Of a stretch of DNA of 64,000 nucleotides, positions 7,854-16,320 are shown in pieces. Within the stretch, counting starts at the first letter, position 1; the number at the start of each line of letters is the position of its first letter. The notes below the pieces were generated by a model that saw nothing but the letters and a program-made list of their open reading frames with translations, was not told where the DNA came from and made no database searches. The stretch comes from Bacteroidales bacterium UBA4772 (GTDB lineage Bacteria > Bacteroidota > Bacteroidia > Bacteroidales > VadinHA17): positions 41,878 to 105,877 of the forward strand of contig DHHM01000008.1 of the NCBI GenBank assembly GCA_002403305.1. The letters are read 5' to 3'. Position numbers and translations under genes: made by a program.

Positions 7854-10087
7854 TTTTCCCTCCTTTCTGCAGCAACAAGCAGCTGCCCCAGTGAAACACC
7901 ACCATCGTTGGCAGGCACAAGGTGATTGGTATAAACCCTGAATTTGTTCATGCTTAAAAGATACAAAGATTTCTCAAGCAGATACCTGTTCTGAAAAACG
8001 CCTCCTGAAAGGACCACCCTTTTCAACCCGGTCTCCCTCCTGATCCTGATACAGACATCCAGAATAATATGTGCCACGGTGTTGTGGAATCTGGCAGCAA
8101 TGCCAGGGATATCAGGATGATCAATCTCATTCAGTATCTGTTCGAACATTGGCCCAAGGCTGACTGTCTCATTGAGGGAATAGGGATAATATTCATCTAT
8201 ATCTGAAGAGGCTGCAGATTCAAGGCGCATCGGGGCCTCTGAATCAAACGAACTCTCCGTGCAGAGCAGAAGGAGTGCCGAGACGGCATCGAAGATGCGG
8301 CCTGCGCCGCAGGTGAGGGGTGTGTTGATGCCGTTGAGAAGCATCTGCCTCACCGTCTCAAGCTTTCTCCCCTCAACCTGCCTGAACAACTTTATTGAGC
8401 TGAAGTCACAGTCGCTGCCGAAATAACGTAAGAGGCATGAGAGTGCCATGCGCCACGGCTCATCTGCAGCAATGTCTCCACCGGGCATCATGAAATAATC
8501 AAAGTGAGTGTATCTCTCAAAATCCGCGGGAGTAACAATCATGAACTCACTCCCCCATATATTTCCGTCAGTGCCGTAACCGGTGCCATCCATGATTACT
8601 CCTATCACCTTCCCGATAAGCCTGTGCTCAGCCATCACCGATGCCGCATGAGCATGGTGGTGCTGAACCCTCACCAGCGGCACTCTATTCTGTTCAGCCA
8701 TCTCCTCCGCAAACCTTCCGGAGAGATAATCAGGGTGCATATCGCATGCCACATGAGAGGGTGTAAACCTGAAGAGTGAAGTGAACAGCCCCAGTGACCC
8801 GAGATAGAAGTCGTATGTGGGGAGATTCGTGAGATCACCTATATACTGACTCATAAATGCCTGCCGACCTCTTCCGATGCAGAAACTGTTCTTCTGTTCA
8901 GCCCCTGCTGCGAAAACGCCCTCGGCAGAGATGGTCAGATCAACAGGCTCCGGAGCATAGCCCCTTGACCTCCTTATCAGACTGATATTTCCGTTGATAA
9001 CTCTGACCACGGAATCATCAGCCCTGTTGTATATCTCTCTGTTGTAACTCACAATGCATCCGGTGACGGGCATAAGATCACTTTCAGCCTGACTGTCAAG
9101 GTTAATTATGGGTTCATCGCTGAGGTTGCCACTGGTGAGCACCAGGACAGGGGTTGCGATGAGCCGGAACAGCATGTAATGAACAGGCATGTGGGGCAGC
9201 ATCGCTCCTGTTGTATTCAGTCCGCTGCTCACCGACGGTGCCAGGGGCCTCTTCTGCTGCAATATGACAACAGGCCTCCTCCACGACTCCAGCATCGCCT
9301 TCTCCCGGGCCTCAACATGGCAGTACTCATTGACGGAATGCAGATCCCTGAACATCACTGCAAAGGGTTTACTGTCACGCTGCTTTCGCTGCCTGAGGCC
9401 TGCAACGGCTGCCTCGTTCAGTGCATCACACATGAGATTGTAGCCTCCTGTTGATTTAATGGCGACGCTGTCCCCTGAAGCCAGCCGGAGGGCTATCTCC
9501 TGCAAAATCTCATTTATTGAGGTGATGACAAGATCACCTGCCTTCAGCGTATATACCGGCCCGCAGCTGTTGCAGGCCACAGGCTGGGCATGAAACCTGC
9601 GGTCTGAAATGTCTCCGTACTCGGCAGCACACCGCTGACACATCTCAAAGTGAGCCATGGTTGTATTGATCCTGTCATACGGCAACGCTTTGATGATGGT
9701 AAAGCGGGGACCGCAATTGGTGCAATTGATGAAAGGATAACCTGTCCGTCCGGGATCGGTTTCCAGGTCATCAAGGCACTCCCGGCAGACTGCTATGTCC
9801 GGACTGACCTCGGTGATGGACTCATCCGCATCGAGGCTGGGCCTTATGCTGAAGCCTGAAAACCCTGATGTCATGGTTTTCCTGAGCTGTACTGACCTGA
9901 CAACGGCCGCTGGAGGGGCAAGGTCCCGAATGTCCCGGGCAAACCTGTCAGCCCTGTCCCGGTCACACTCTATCACCACAGTGACACCCCCGGTCCGGTT
10001 CACCACCTCGCCCGTGAGATTGTGCTTTATGGCAAGCCTGCGGATGAAAGGACGAAATCCCACACCCTGCACCAACCCCGTGACCAA
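7844..10087 (-). CDS. hypF: Carbamoyltransferase HypF
   Basis: About 747 aa. It makes carbamoyl-AMP from carbamoyl phosphate and transfers the carbamoyl group to HypE. Domains in order: acylphosphatase (VTGLVQGVGFRPF at the start), a double zinc finger (CREC, CTNC, CQRC, CNSC), YrdC-like, and a Kae1-like domain with HHHAHAASVMAEH. The start is unclear: the first usable codon inside the matching frame is TTG at 10087, but family members usually have about 8 more residues, and upstream of it there are only ATA, ATC or ATT codons that overlap the rex stop at 10114-10116. The N-terminus may therefore extend to about 10108-10123. Confidence 0.93.
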   Translation of the reverse strand: MVTGLVQGVGFRPFIRRLAIKHNLTGEVVNRTGGVTVVIECDRDRADRFARDIRDLAPPAAVVRSVQLRKTMTSGFSGFSIRPSLDADESITEVSPDIAVCRECLDDLETDPGRTGYPFINCTNCGPRFTIIKALPYDRINTTMAHFEMCQRCAAEYGDISDRRFHAQPVACNSCGPVYTLKAGDLVITSINEILQEIALRLASGDSVAIKSTGGYNLMCDALNEAAVAGLRQRKQRDSKPFAVMFRDLHSVNEYCHVEAREKAMLESWRRPVVILQQKRPLAPSVSSGLNTTGAMLPHMPVHYMLFRLIATPVLVLTSGNLSDEPIINLDSQAESDLMPVTGCIVSYNREIYNRADDSVVRVINGNISLIRRSRGYAPEPVDLTISAEGVFAAGAEQKNSFCIGRGRQAFMSQYIGDLTNLPTYDFYLGSLGLFTSLFRFTPSHVACDMHPDYLSGRFAEEMAEQNRVPLVRVQHHHAHAASVMAEHRLIGKVIGVIMDGTGYGTDGNIWGSEFMIVTPADFERYTHFDYFMMPGGDIAADEPWRMALSCLLRYFGSDCDFSSIKLFRQVEGRKLETVRQMLLNGINTPLTCGAGRIFDAVSALLLLCTESSFDSEAPMRLESAASSDIDEYYPYSLNETVSLGPMFEQILNEIDHPDIPGIAARFHNTVAHIILDVCIRIRRETGLKRVVLSGGVFQNRYLLEKSLYLLSMNKFRVYTNHLVPANDGGVSLGQLLVAAERREKCV

Positions 10088-10113
10088 TATCTCGTAACCC
10101 GTTTCTATGATTG

Positions 10114-10767
10114 CTACAAAAATAAAGACTGCTCATCCTTCATACGTCGTACAGAGAGGATTACACTCTCTATCTCATCACTCAGGTTGACATTGTTGAC
10201 AACCACGTATTGAGGCACCTTAAGCAACACGGGAGAGAAATTCACTATACCCCTTATGCCCAGGTTAACAAGTTCATCACACACCTCCTGTGCCGAAATC
10301 TCAGGTACGGCAAGAATTGCCACGGTGACACCGAACCGCTCCGTGATCTCCTCGAGACGCTCCATGGGGTAGACTTGAATGTCACTCCTGCTCTTATGCT
10401 TGTAAGGATCTATATCAAAGGTGGCAACTATATTTATCCCACGCCCTGCAAACCTCTCATACCGCGAAAGAGCCTGACCGAGATTACCCATGCCCACCAC
10501 CACCACATTGCTCTTCCTGTCACGGCTGAAGATAACCTCAATCGCCCTGATAAGAGACTCCGTAAGATAGCCGCCCCTCCTGTTACCCTTAATTCCATAT
10601 TCGGAAAAATCCTTCCTCACCTGCTCGGGAGTTACCCCTGCCTTACCTGCAAGAGTATAGGAATATACCCGGGTTACCCCCATTGCCTTTAGCCTCATCA
10701 ATAACCCATGATAGAGCAATATCCTCCTCAGGCTGTTCCTGACACTGTATTTTGTGAATTGTTTCAC
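10114..10767 (-). CDS. rex: Redox-sensing transcriptional repressor Rex
   Basis: 217 aa. An N-terminal winged helix (about 1-80, including YSYTLAGKAGVTPEQVRKDF) is followed by a Rossmann domain with GMGNLGQALSRY and the acidic FDIDP that binds NAD(H). Rex leaves DNA when NADH rises. The start is GTG at 10767; no ATG is available before an upstream stop. This start codon lies inside a perfect Rex operator (10752-10769), so the gene almost certainly represses itself and, with it, the hyp genes that follow. hypF begins at or within the rex stop. Confidence 0.96.
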   Translation of the reverse strand: MKQFTKYSVRNSLRRILLYHGLLMRLKAMGVTRVYSYTLAGKAGVTPEQVRKDFSEYGIKGNRRGGYLTESLIRAIEVIFSRDRKSNVVVVGMGNLGQALSRYERFAGRGINIVATFDIDPYKHKSRSDIQVYPMERLEEITERFGVTVAILAVPEISAQEVCDELVNLGIRGIVNFSPVLLKVPQYVVVNNVNLSDEIESVILSVRRMKDEQSLFL

Positions 10768-10769
10768 AA
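10752..10769. promoter_or_regulatory. Perfect Rex operator over the rex start codon
   Basis: TTGTGAATTGTTTCACAA matches the canonical Rex palindrome TTGTGAA-n4-TTCACAA at every fixed position. It spans the GTG start of rex (10765-10767) and codons 2-5, so bound Rex would block transcript elongation or the start region itself. It predicts NADH-controlled autoregulation of rex-hypFCDEAB. Confidence 0.9.
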
Positions 10770-10903
10770 TAGATCACTGTCATACGATTGCCTTATGCAA
10801 GTTAAACTAACTTTTTCAAACAGCGTATAAAAAAATATTTAATTGATTATGAGTATTTTATTTGCCAAAAAATTCATTCTGACCATAAACAGGCAAAAAA
10901 AAC

Positions 10904-10934
10904 TTGACTTGAGTTTATTGCACACCTAACTTTA
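10904..10934 (+). promoter_or_regulatory. Likely promoter of the [NiFe] hydrogenase operon
   Basis: A TTG at 10904-10906 and TAACTTTA at 10927-10934 are spaced 20 nt apart, close to the Bacteroidota -33 TTTG / -7 TAnnTTTG arrangement (one mismatch in the -7 box). The -7 box directly abuts the Rex site starting at 10935, where a bound repressor would cover the transcription start. Confidence 0.5.
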
Positions 10935-10956
10935 TTATGTGAATCTTCTCACATAA
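10935..10956. promoter_or_regulatory. Rex operator before the [NiFe] operon
   Basis: Perfect 8-nt arms TTATGTGA and TCACATAA surround a 6-nt spacer. Aligned to the 18-nt Rex consensus the core reads ATGTGAA-n4-CTCACAT, keeping the TGTGA/TCACA contacts. It ends 1 nt before the ATG at 10958. Together with the site at 10752-10769 it places both divergent units under Rex. Confidence 0.8.
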
Positions 10957-10957
10957 A

Positions 10958-11947
10958 ATGTTCTACGCAGGTATCAGGAAAGAAGATTGGCATCGTTCAC
11001 TGGAAAAACTACTCACCACTTATGACATTTTTGTTCCGGTGAAAGATGAGTTCAGCCTTGACTACGAGCCGTTCAGGCCGGATCAGGCGGAAAGAATAGT
11101 ATACAACACCCCCAAGCCTGCCACTCCGCTGAAGAATTTCTTTCTCCCTGTCAGGGAGAATGTGACTTCATCAAGAGCTGGCAGCAAGCCCAGGATCATC
11201 ATCGGAGTGCCCAACTGTGACATTGAGGCACTGATGTTGCTTGACGAGATATACCTTGATGAGGTTTTTGCCGATCCCTGGTACCGGAGCAGGAGGAACA
11301 ACACCATACTGGTGGCGTCAGACTGCTATACGGTGAATGATCACTGCCACTGCCTCTCCTATGGAGTAAAGCCCTGGTCCATGGCCCATGCCGATATGGC
11401 AATCCTCGCCGAGGGAGACCAGATCTTCCTGAGGGTAATGTCGGAGACGGGGAGGGAGATTGCAGAGCAGCTCACTGACATATACAGTGTGGACGATGCT
11501 GCTGCTGACTCTTATGCGGAGAAGAGGCACAGTGAGGCCGAAGAGCTTCTCACCGCCCTCAATGCGGGTCTCCCTGATTACACAGCTACCGGTGAGATCA
11601 TACAGAAGGCAGGTGATCAGATCTGGGAAAAATATGCCGCAAAGTGTGTCTCCTGCGGTGCCTGCACCACAATCTGTCCCACATGCAGCTGCTTTCTCCT
11701 GATTGACAAGCCCGATTTTGAAAAAGTGAAACAGATGGATGCCTGCCAGTACCCCGGGTTTGAAAGGGTAGCGGGAGGAGAGGATGCTCTCTTTGAACTT
11801 CACCGGCGCTTCAGGAACAGATATATGTGCAAGTACGTCTGGAGACCTCAGAAATTCAACTCCCTTGCATGCACCGGTTGCGGCAGGTGCATCGAGGCAT
11901 GTATCGGAAAGATCAATAAGAACGAACTGTTCATGGAACTCACCTGA
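10958..11947 (+). CDS. Sulfhydrogenase beta / AsrA-like 2x[4Fe-4S] electron-transfer subunit
   Basis: 329 aa. The N-terminal domain has the family pattern GVPNCDIEAL (83-92) and DPWYRSRRNN, and the C-terminal part binds two [4Fe-4S] clusters: C230, C233, C236, C240 and C305, C308, C311, C315. Relatives are the beta subunit of soluble sulfhydrogenases and subunit A of anaerobic sulfite reductase, which carry electrons between a flavoprotein partner and the catalytic subunit. It is the first gene of the 18-gene hydrogenase operon, starts 1 nt after a Rex site, and is followed 8 nt later by its usual flavoprotein partner. Finding it with a membrane group-4 enzyme is unusual. Confidence 0.88.
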   Translation: MFYAGIRKEDWHRSLEKLLTTYDIFVPVKDEFSLDYEPFRPDQAERIVYNTPKPATPLKNFFLPVRENVTSSRAGSKPRIIIGVPNCDIEALMLLDEIYLDEVFADPWYRSRRNNTILVASDCYTVNDHCHCLSYGVKPWSMAHADMAILAEGDQIFLRVMSETGREIAEQLTDIYSVDDAAADSYAEKRHSEAEELLTALNAGLPDYTATGEIIQKAGDQIWEKYAAKCVSCGACTTICPTCSCFLLIDKPDFEKVKQMDACQYPGFERVAGGEDALFELHRRFRNRYMCKYVWRPQKFNSLACTGCGRCIEACIGKINKNELFMELT

Positions 11948-11955
11948 CAACCGTT

Positions 11956-12783
11956 ATGGACAGCCACACCTATAATATATATAAGCCCCTGCGGGCGACA
12001 CTTGAGGAGGTGATAGAGGAATCACCCCTCATCAAAACCTTCGTCCTCACTCCCGACGAAGAGTTCGTGTTCAAAACGGGACAGTTCATCGAGCTCTCCG
12101 TTGACGGTGTGGGTGAGGCCCCCTTTACCCCCTCATCATCACCCCTGGTGACTGACAGGCTCGAAGTCACCGTGATGAAGACAGGCTATGTGACCGGCAT
12201 CATGCATGAGCTTAAGCCGGGAGCCGTGATGGGTATCAGGGGCCCTTACGGAAGGGGTTACCCTGTCAGTGAATTTGAAGGAAAAGAGGTGCTGATCCTC
12301 GGCGGAGGTTGCGGTCTTGCTCCCATACGGTCGCTGCTCTTCACTCTCGAACACATGAAGGATGACCTCGAGAAGGTGATACTCTGCTATGGATCAAAAA
12401 CGCCGGCCGACTGTATCTATAAGCCGCTGTTCAGCAGGCTTAACAGTATAGACAAGTTTGAAGCTCACCGCACGGTGGATATAACCGATGACGACTGGGA
12501 CGGGCCGGTTGGTGTGGCTACCATCCTGCTTGATAACGTAAAGGTAAAGATTGACAACTCCGTCGCCGTGGTCTGCGGCCCCCCGATCATGATGAAATTC
12601 GGGACTATAAGGCTTCTGGAGATGGGTTACCGTGACGAGCAGATCTACCTCTCAATGGAAAAAAACATGTCGTGCGGCCTCGGCAAGTGCGGACACTGCA
12701 TGATGGGTGAATTTTTCGTCTGCAAGGATGGCCCTGTCTTTACCTACAACGAAATAAAACATAATCCTGAAATCTGGACATAA
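11956..12783 (+). CDS. Sulfhydrogenase gamma / AsrB-like FAD-NAD(P)H reductase subunit
   Basis: 275 aa ferredoxin-reductase-type flavoprotein. It has an N-terminal FAD barrel (GQFIELSVDGVGEAPFT at 42-58, RGPYGRGYP at 95-103), an NAD(P)-binding domain with LGGGCGLAPIRS (115-126) and VVCGPPIMM (205-213), and a C-terminal [2Fe-2S] site C240, C245, C248, C256. In sulfhydrogenases this subunit exchanges electrons with NAD(P)H. Here it would give the membrane hydrogenase direct access to NAD(P)H; that function in this complex is inferred from gene order. Confidence 0.88.
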   Translation: MDSHTYNIYKPLRATLEEVIEESPLIKTFVLTPDEEFVFKTGQFIELSVDGVGEAPFTPSSSPLVTDRLEVTVMKTGYVTGIMHELKPGAVMGIRGPYGRGYPVSEFEGKEVLILGGGCGLAPIRSLLFTLEHMKDDLEKVILCYGSKTPADCIYKPLFSRLNSIDKFEAHRTVDITDDDWDGPVGVATILLDNVKVKIDNSVAVVCGPPIMMKFGTIRLLEMGYRDEQIYLSMEKNMSCGLGKCGHCMMGEFFVCKDGPVFTYNEIKHNPEIWT

Positions 12784-12795
12784 CACGTAACAGGG

Positions 12796-13287
12796 ATGAT
12801 GGTGTTAATAGACATGATAAAACTGAGGTCTGCCATGACGCAGAATCCGTCACTTATGCTGCCTGAGGCTCTCTGTTACAGCTCAGCCAACACCAACGGC
12901 CTCAAGACCATACGTGAGCTGGCCACCTTCAGGTTCACATGCCGCAGGTGCGAAGATGCACCGTGCATTGCCGTATGCCCTGCCGATGCCCTTGAAAAGG
13001 ATGAGGAGGGGGTGATCATGCGCCATACCAACCTCTGCGTCTCGTGCAAGTCGTGCGTCACGATCTGTCCCTTTGGCACCATGATGACCGATTTCTTCAT
13101 CCATCACCGCAATAAAGATCTGCTGTATGATCTGTGTGATCATGAAGAGGCCCGTAAGTTTGTTGAAGCATGCCCGCCGGGAACGGCGATGCTCACCGAC
13201 AGAAAGGAAAATCCTGAAGAGCATATCTACAAGCTGAATGAGAAGGTGCTCATCAGGGAATACATTTACGAAACCGAAAAAGAGTAA
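12796..13287 (+). CDS. HycB-like 4Fe-4S ferredoxin subunit
   Basis: 163 aa polyferredoxin. Two cluster motifs are visible: CRRCEDAPCIAVCP (about 49-62) and CVSCKSCVTICP (about 81-92), with further Cys residues in CDHEEARKFVEACPP. Such proteins link an electron-donor module to the [NiFe] core, as HycB and HydN do in formate hydrogenlyase. It lies exactly between the flavoprotein genes and the membrane/catalytic genes, which supports a wiring role. The start is the first Met; the next Met, one codon later, is equally possible. Confidence 0.85.
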   Translation: MMVLIDMIKLRSAMTQNPSLMLPEALCYSSANTNGLKTIRELATFRFTCRRCEDAPCIAVCPADALEKDEEGVIMRHTNLCVSCKSCVTICPFGTMMTDFFIHHRNKDLLYDLCDHEEARKFVEACPPGTAMLTDRKENPEEHIYKLNEKVLIREYIYETEKE

Positions 13288-13298
13288 CGATCAGGACT

Positions 13299-14228
13299 AT
13301 GGCGGTATATCTCTTCTATTTCCTTATCTTCCCGGGATTGCTCTTCATGGCGGTCGCAGGGGCATTACTCTCATGGTATGACAGGAAGATCACCGCCAGG
13401 GTTCAGTTCCGCAAAGGACCGCCTCTGCTTCAGCCCTTCTATGACTTCTTCAAGCTGCTGCTGGTCAAGGAGACTATCCTCCCGAAGCACGGTTCACGCT
13501 CCGTCTTCCTTATCGCACCGCTGCTTGGAGTATTCGGGGCGGCGATGGCCGGCCTCTTTATCCTCCTTCCGCTCTTTGACATAGAGACAGGTTTCAGGGG
13601 CGACATAATCGTCATTTTCTACCTGCTCACTCTTCCCTCTTTCTCATATATCATCGGCTCCCTGGCCTCGGGAAATCCCCTTGCAGCAGTGGGAGCATCA
13701 CGTGAGATGAAGCTGATAATCAGTTATGAGCTCACCTTCCTGCTCGTGGTAGCGGCAGTGATAATGAAGAGCGGGCAGCAGTTCGACATGAACAGCATCA
13801 TTGAGACACAGCAGACTGGCAGACCGTTCATCGGAAGCATCTCCGGCGTGCTTCTCTTTGTCGCAGGTGTGTTCTGCATACAGGCCAAACTGGCACTGGT
13901 GCCGTTTGACATGTCCGAGGCCGAGACCGAGCTTGCCTCAGGCATTTATATAGAATATTCCGGTCCCCCCTATGCGATGATAAAACTGGCAAAGTACATC
14001 ATGTTCTTCATACTGCCGGCTTTCCTCGTCGCCATACTCATGAACGGCATGAACCCGGGCGTAAACATCATCTGGTTCATCCTTAAGATTCTCGGAGTGG
14101 TGCTTCTGCTAACCCTCATAAGAAATACCAACCCGAGACTGAAGATAAAGCAGGCATCCGGCTTCTTTCTTATCTGGATGAACCTGCTTGTTGTCGTAGC
14201 CATTGTGCTGATTGCATTCGGATTATAA
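13299..14228 (+). CDS. mbhM: Group-4 hydrogenase membrane anchor subunit (MbhM/HycD/NuoH family)
   Basis: 309 aa integral membrane protein with about eight hydrophobic segments. Family-typical loops include DRKITARVQFRKGPP (about 28-42), the acidic AKLALVPFDMSEAETEL (about 201-217), and SGIYIEYSGPPYA. In complex I relatives these charged loops couple the peripheral arm to ion translocation. It precedes the small-subunit gene by 11 nt. Confidence 0.93.
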   Translation: MAVYLFYFLIFPGLLFMAVAGALLSWYDRKITARVQFRKGPPLLQPFYDFFKLLLVKETILPKHGSRSVFLIAPLLGVFGAAMAGLFILLPLFDIETGFRGDIIVIFYLLTLPSFSYIIGSLASGNPLAAVGASREMKLIISYELTFLLVVAAVIMKSGQQFDMNSIIETQQTGRPFIGSISGVLLFVAGVFCIQAKLALVPFDMSEAETELASGIYIEYSGPPYAMIKLAKYIMFFILPAFLVAILMNGMNPGVNIIWFILKILGVVLLLTLIRNTNPRLKIKQASGFFLIWMNLLVVVAIVLIAFGL

Positions 14229-14239
14229 AAACGCAGACC

Positions 14240-14653
14240 GTGGGCTTCAAGGATTATTGTTTCAGGAAATCACTCTGGGTCTTTCACTTCGGGGGAGCAT
14301 CATGCAACAACTGTGATATCGAGATCCTTGACTGCCTGACACCGAGGCATGACCTTGAACGCTTTGGCATTTTGCTGGTTGGAAGCATCAGGCACGCCGA
14401 TGTGCTGCTGGTCAACGGCTCTATCAACCGCCGCGACAGGGACCGGCTGCTGGAACTCTACAGGCAGGCACCCAAACCTATCCTCGTTGTGGCCATAGGC
14501 GCCTGCGGATGCACCGGAGGGATATTTGCCGAGGGCAACACCTTTGCCGGACCCGTCGACAAAATCATCCCGGTAGACGCATACATCCCGGGATGCCCCC
14601 CGAAGCCCGAGGCAATAATTTCAGGAATAGTAAAACTGGCAGGGAAAAAATAG
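14240..14653 (+). CDS. mbhJ: Group-4 [NiFe] hydrogenase small subunit (MbhJ/HycG/NuoB family)
   Basis: 137 aa from a GTG start at 14240. It binds one proximal [4Fe-4S] cluster: GGASCNNCDIEILD near the N-terminus, GACGCTGG in the middle and PGCPPKPEAI near the end give the four ligands. It is short because group-4 small subunits carry only this cluster and no signal peptide, so the catalytic module faces the cytoplasm. A gap of 10 nt separates it from the NuoC-like gene. Confidence 0.93.
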   Translation: MGFKDYCFRKSLWVFHFGGASCNNCDIEILDCLTPRHDLERFGILLVGSIRHADVLLVNGSINRRDRDRLLELYRQAPKPILVVAIGACGCTGGIFAEGNTFAGPVDKIIPVDAYIPGCPPKPEAIISGIVKLAGKK

Positions 14654-14663
14654 CGACACAGGC

Positions 14664-15101
14664 ATGGATACAGAGGCAGCCATTAACAAACTGACAGGTA
14701 AATTCAGCGATGAAATTGCCGGAGTGACCCTCCGGAAGGGTAAACGCGCAATCGTCACCATCAGGCCCACGTCCCTTATAACCCTGTCCGAATACCTCTT
14801 TAAAAGCGAAGGCTTCAGGTTTATCATTGCTTCAGCCATGCATACCAGACGTGGCTTTGAGATTTACTACCACTTCAGCCTCGATGCTGACGGAATAATA
14901 CTCAGCCTCCATGTCATTCTTGACAAAGAGAAACCACATATTGAATCTCTCTCCAACATGTTCAGTGCATCTAACTGGATAGAGAGAGAGATGCATGAAC
15001 TCTTCGGCATTGACTTCCTCCACCATCCCAACCAGGAGAAACTGCTCTCCGAGGGCAACTGGGCTGAGGGTGTCTACCCATACCGGAAAGAGTTCAAATA
15101 A
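14664..15101 (+). CDS. mbhK: NuoC/MbhK-like 30 kDa-type subunit
   Basis: 145 aa. It has the NuoC-family C-terminal block with SASNWIEREMHELFGIDFLHHP and the ending EGVYPYRKEF. It packs against the large subunit in group-4 hydrogenases and complex I and has no cofactor. In formate hydrogenlyase it is fused to the large subunit; here, as in archaeal Mbh, it is separate. The large-subunit gene starts 13 nt later. Confidence 0.92.
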   Translation: MDTEAAINKLTGKFSDEIAGVTLRKGKRAIVTIRPTSLITLSEYLFKSEGFRFIIASAMHTRRGFEIYYHFSLDADGIILSLHVILDKEKPHIESLSNMFSASNWIEREMHELFGIDFLHHPNQEKLLSEGNWAEGVYPYRKEFK

Positions 15102-15114
15102 CACCCTGACAACC

Positions 15115-16320
15115 ATGAGCAGAAAAACACTCATACCGATAGGACCCTACCACCCGCTCCAGGAAGAGCCTGAACTCTTCAAGCTCTACTGCGACGGGGA
15201 GATAGTCAGGGACATCAAGTGGGAGACCGGCTACAACCACCGCGGCATAGAGAAACTGAGTGAGTCAAAGAGCTACGACCAGGTCTTCTTTCTTGTTGAA
15301 CGTATCTGCGGCATCTGCTCCACCTCCCACCCCTTTGCCTTCGCCAACGCCGTGGAAGAGATAGTCGGGGTCGAGATCACTGACAGAACCAAGTACATCA
15401 GGTCTGTCATCGGGGAGCTTGAACGAATCCACAGCCACCTGCTCTGGCTGGGTCTGGCATGTCATTTCCTCGGATACAACACCGTCTTCATGTGGGCATG
15501 GAAATACCGCGAGCCCATACTTGACCTCTTCGAGATGATAACAGGCAACAGGAACAGCTATGCTATGTTCAAGGTCGGGGGCGTGCGACGCGACATTGAG
15601 AAAAGCAAGATACCGGCCATCAGGAGGGAGATGGGCATCATACGCAAGAAGCTGGACCTCCTCACCGGAGCGGTTATGGATGACCCTGTCATACATGCCA
15701 GAACCAAAGGCGTGGGGATCCTGACACGGCAGGACATAATCGATTACGCTGCCGTGGGGCCCACTGCCAGGGCATCAGGTGTTGACATCGATGTGCGCAG
15801 GGATGACCCCTATGCCGCATACCCGCTTGTCAACTGGAAGGTGATAACAGCCGGGGCCGGGGATGTCTTCGCCAAGACTGAGGTGAGGCTTCTTGAGATG
15901 TACGAGTCGGCCTCAATTATTGAACAGTGCCTCGATGCACTCGAAAAACTGGAAGAGGGCAATATTGCGCTGAAGATAAATGAGATACCCGCCGGGATAG
16001 GAACCGGGCGGGCTGAAGCGCCCAGGGGAGAGGTATTTCACTTCGTCGTCTCCGACGGCTCCAACTCGCCGGCAAGGCATAAGATTCGGGCCCCGAGCTA
16101 TACCAACATAGCAACGTTCAAAAAATCATGCATCGGACAGACTATCTCCGATGCCACTATCTCTCTCGCGGCAGTTGATCCGTGCTACTGCTGCACCGAG
16201 AGAATGGCAGCAGCCTATGACAGCTCTTCAGGGGAGAAGATCCTCAATGCCAATGAGCTCATTGAGATTTCAATGAAGAGAACAAAAGAATTAAGGAAAT
16301 CAGAAGCAGGCCATGAATGA
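15115..16320 (+). CDS. mbhL: Group-4 [NiFe] hydrogenase large (catalytic) subunit
   Basis: 401 aa from ATG at 15115; the frame is open upstream, but that part overlaps the previous gene and matches nothing. The Ni-Fe ligands are complete: ERICGICSTSHPF gives C65 and C68, and DPCYCCTER gives C357 and C360. This is therefore a real hydrogenase and not a complex I or Mbx-like relative that lost the metal. After the TER motif come 38 residues (MAAAY...), matching the C-terminal peptide that HycI-type proteases remove after an Arg-Met bond; the protease is encoded at 22878. It overlaps the next gene by 8 nt. Confidence 0.95.
   Translation: MSRKTLIPIGPYHPLQEEPELFKLYCDGEIVRDIKWETGYNHRGIEKLSESKSYDQVFFLVERICGICSTSHPFAFANAVEEIVGVEITDRTKYIRSVIGELERIHSHLLWLGLACHFLGYNTVFMWAWKYREPILDLFEMITGNRNSYAMFKVGGVRRDIEKSKIPAIRREMGIIRKKLDLLTGAVMDDPVIHARTKGVGILTRQDIIDYAAVGPTARASGVDIDVRRDDPYAAYPLVNWKVITAGAGDVFAKTEVRLLEMYESASIIEQCLDALEKLEEGNIALKINEIPAGIGTGRAEAPRGEVFHFVVSDGSNSPARHKIRAPSYTNIATFKKSCIGQTISDATISLAAVDPCYCCTERMAAAYDSSSGEKILNANELIEISMKRTKELRKSEAGHE

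Noticed and set aside
14995..15114. Longer N-terminus for the [NiFe] large subunit
   Set aside because: This stretch overlaps the NuoC-like gene and encodes low-similarity sequence; MSRKTLIPIGPYHP at 15115 is the natural family start.
15115..16320. Possibility that the operon encodes a complex I-like or Mbx-type enzyme without Ni-Fe
   Set aside because: Both CxxC pairs for Ni-Fe binding, a cleavable C-terminal peptide and a matching protease are present.
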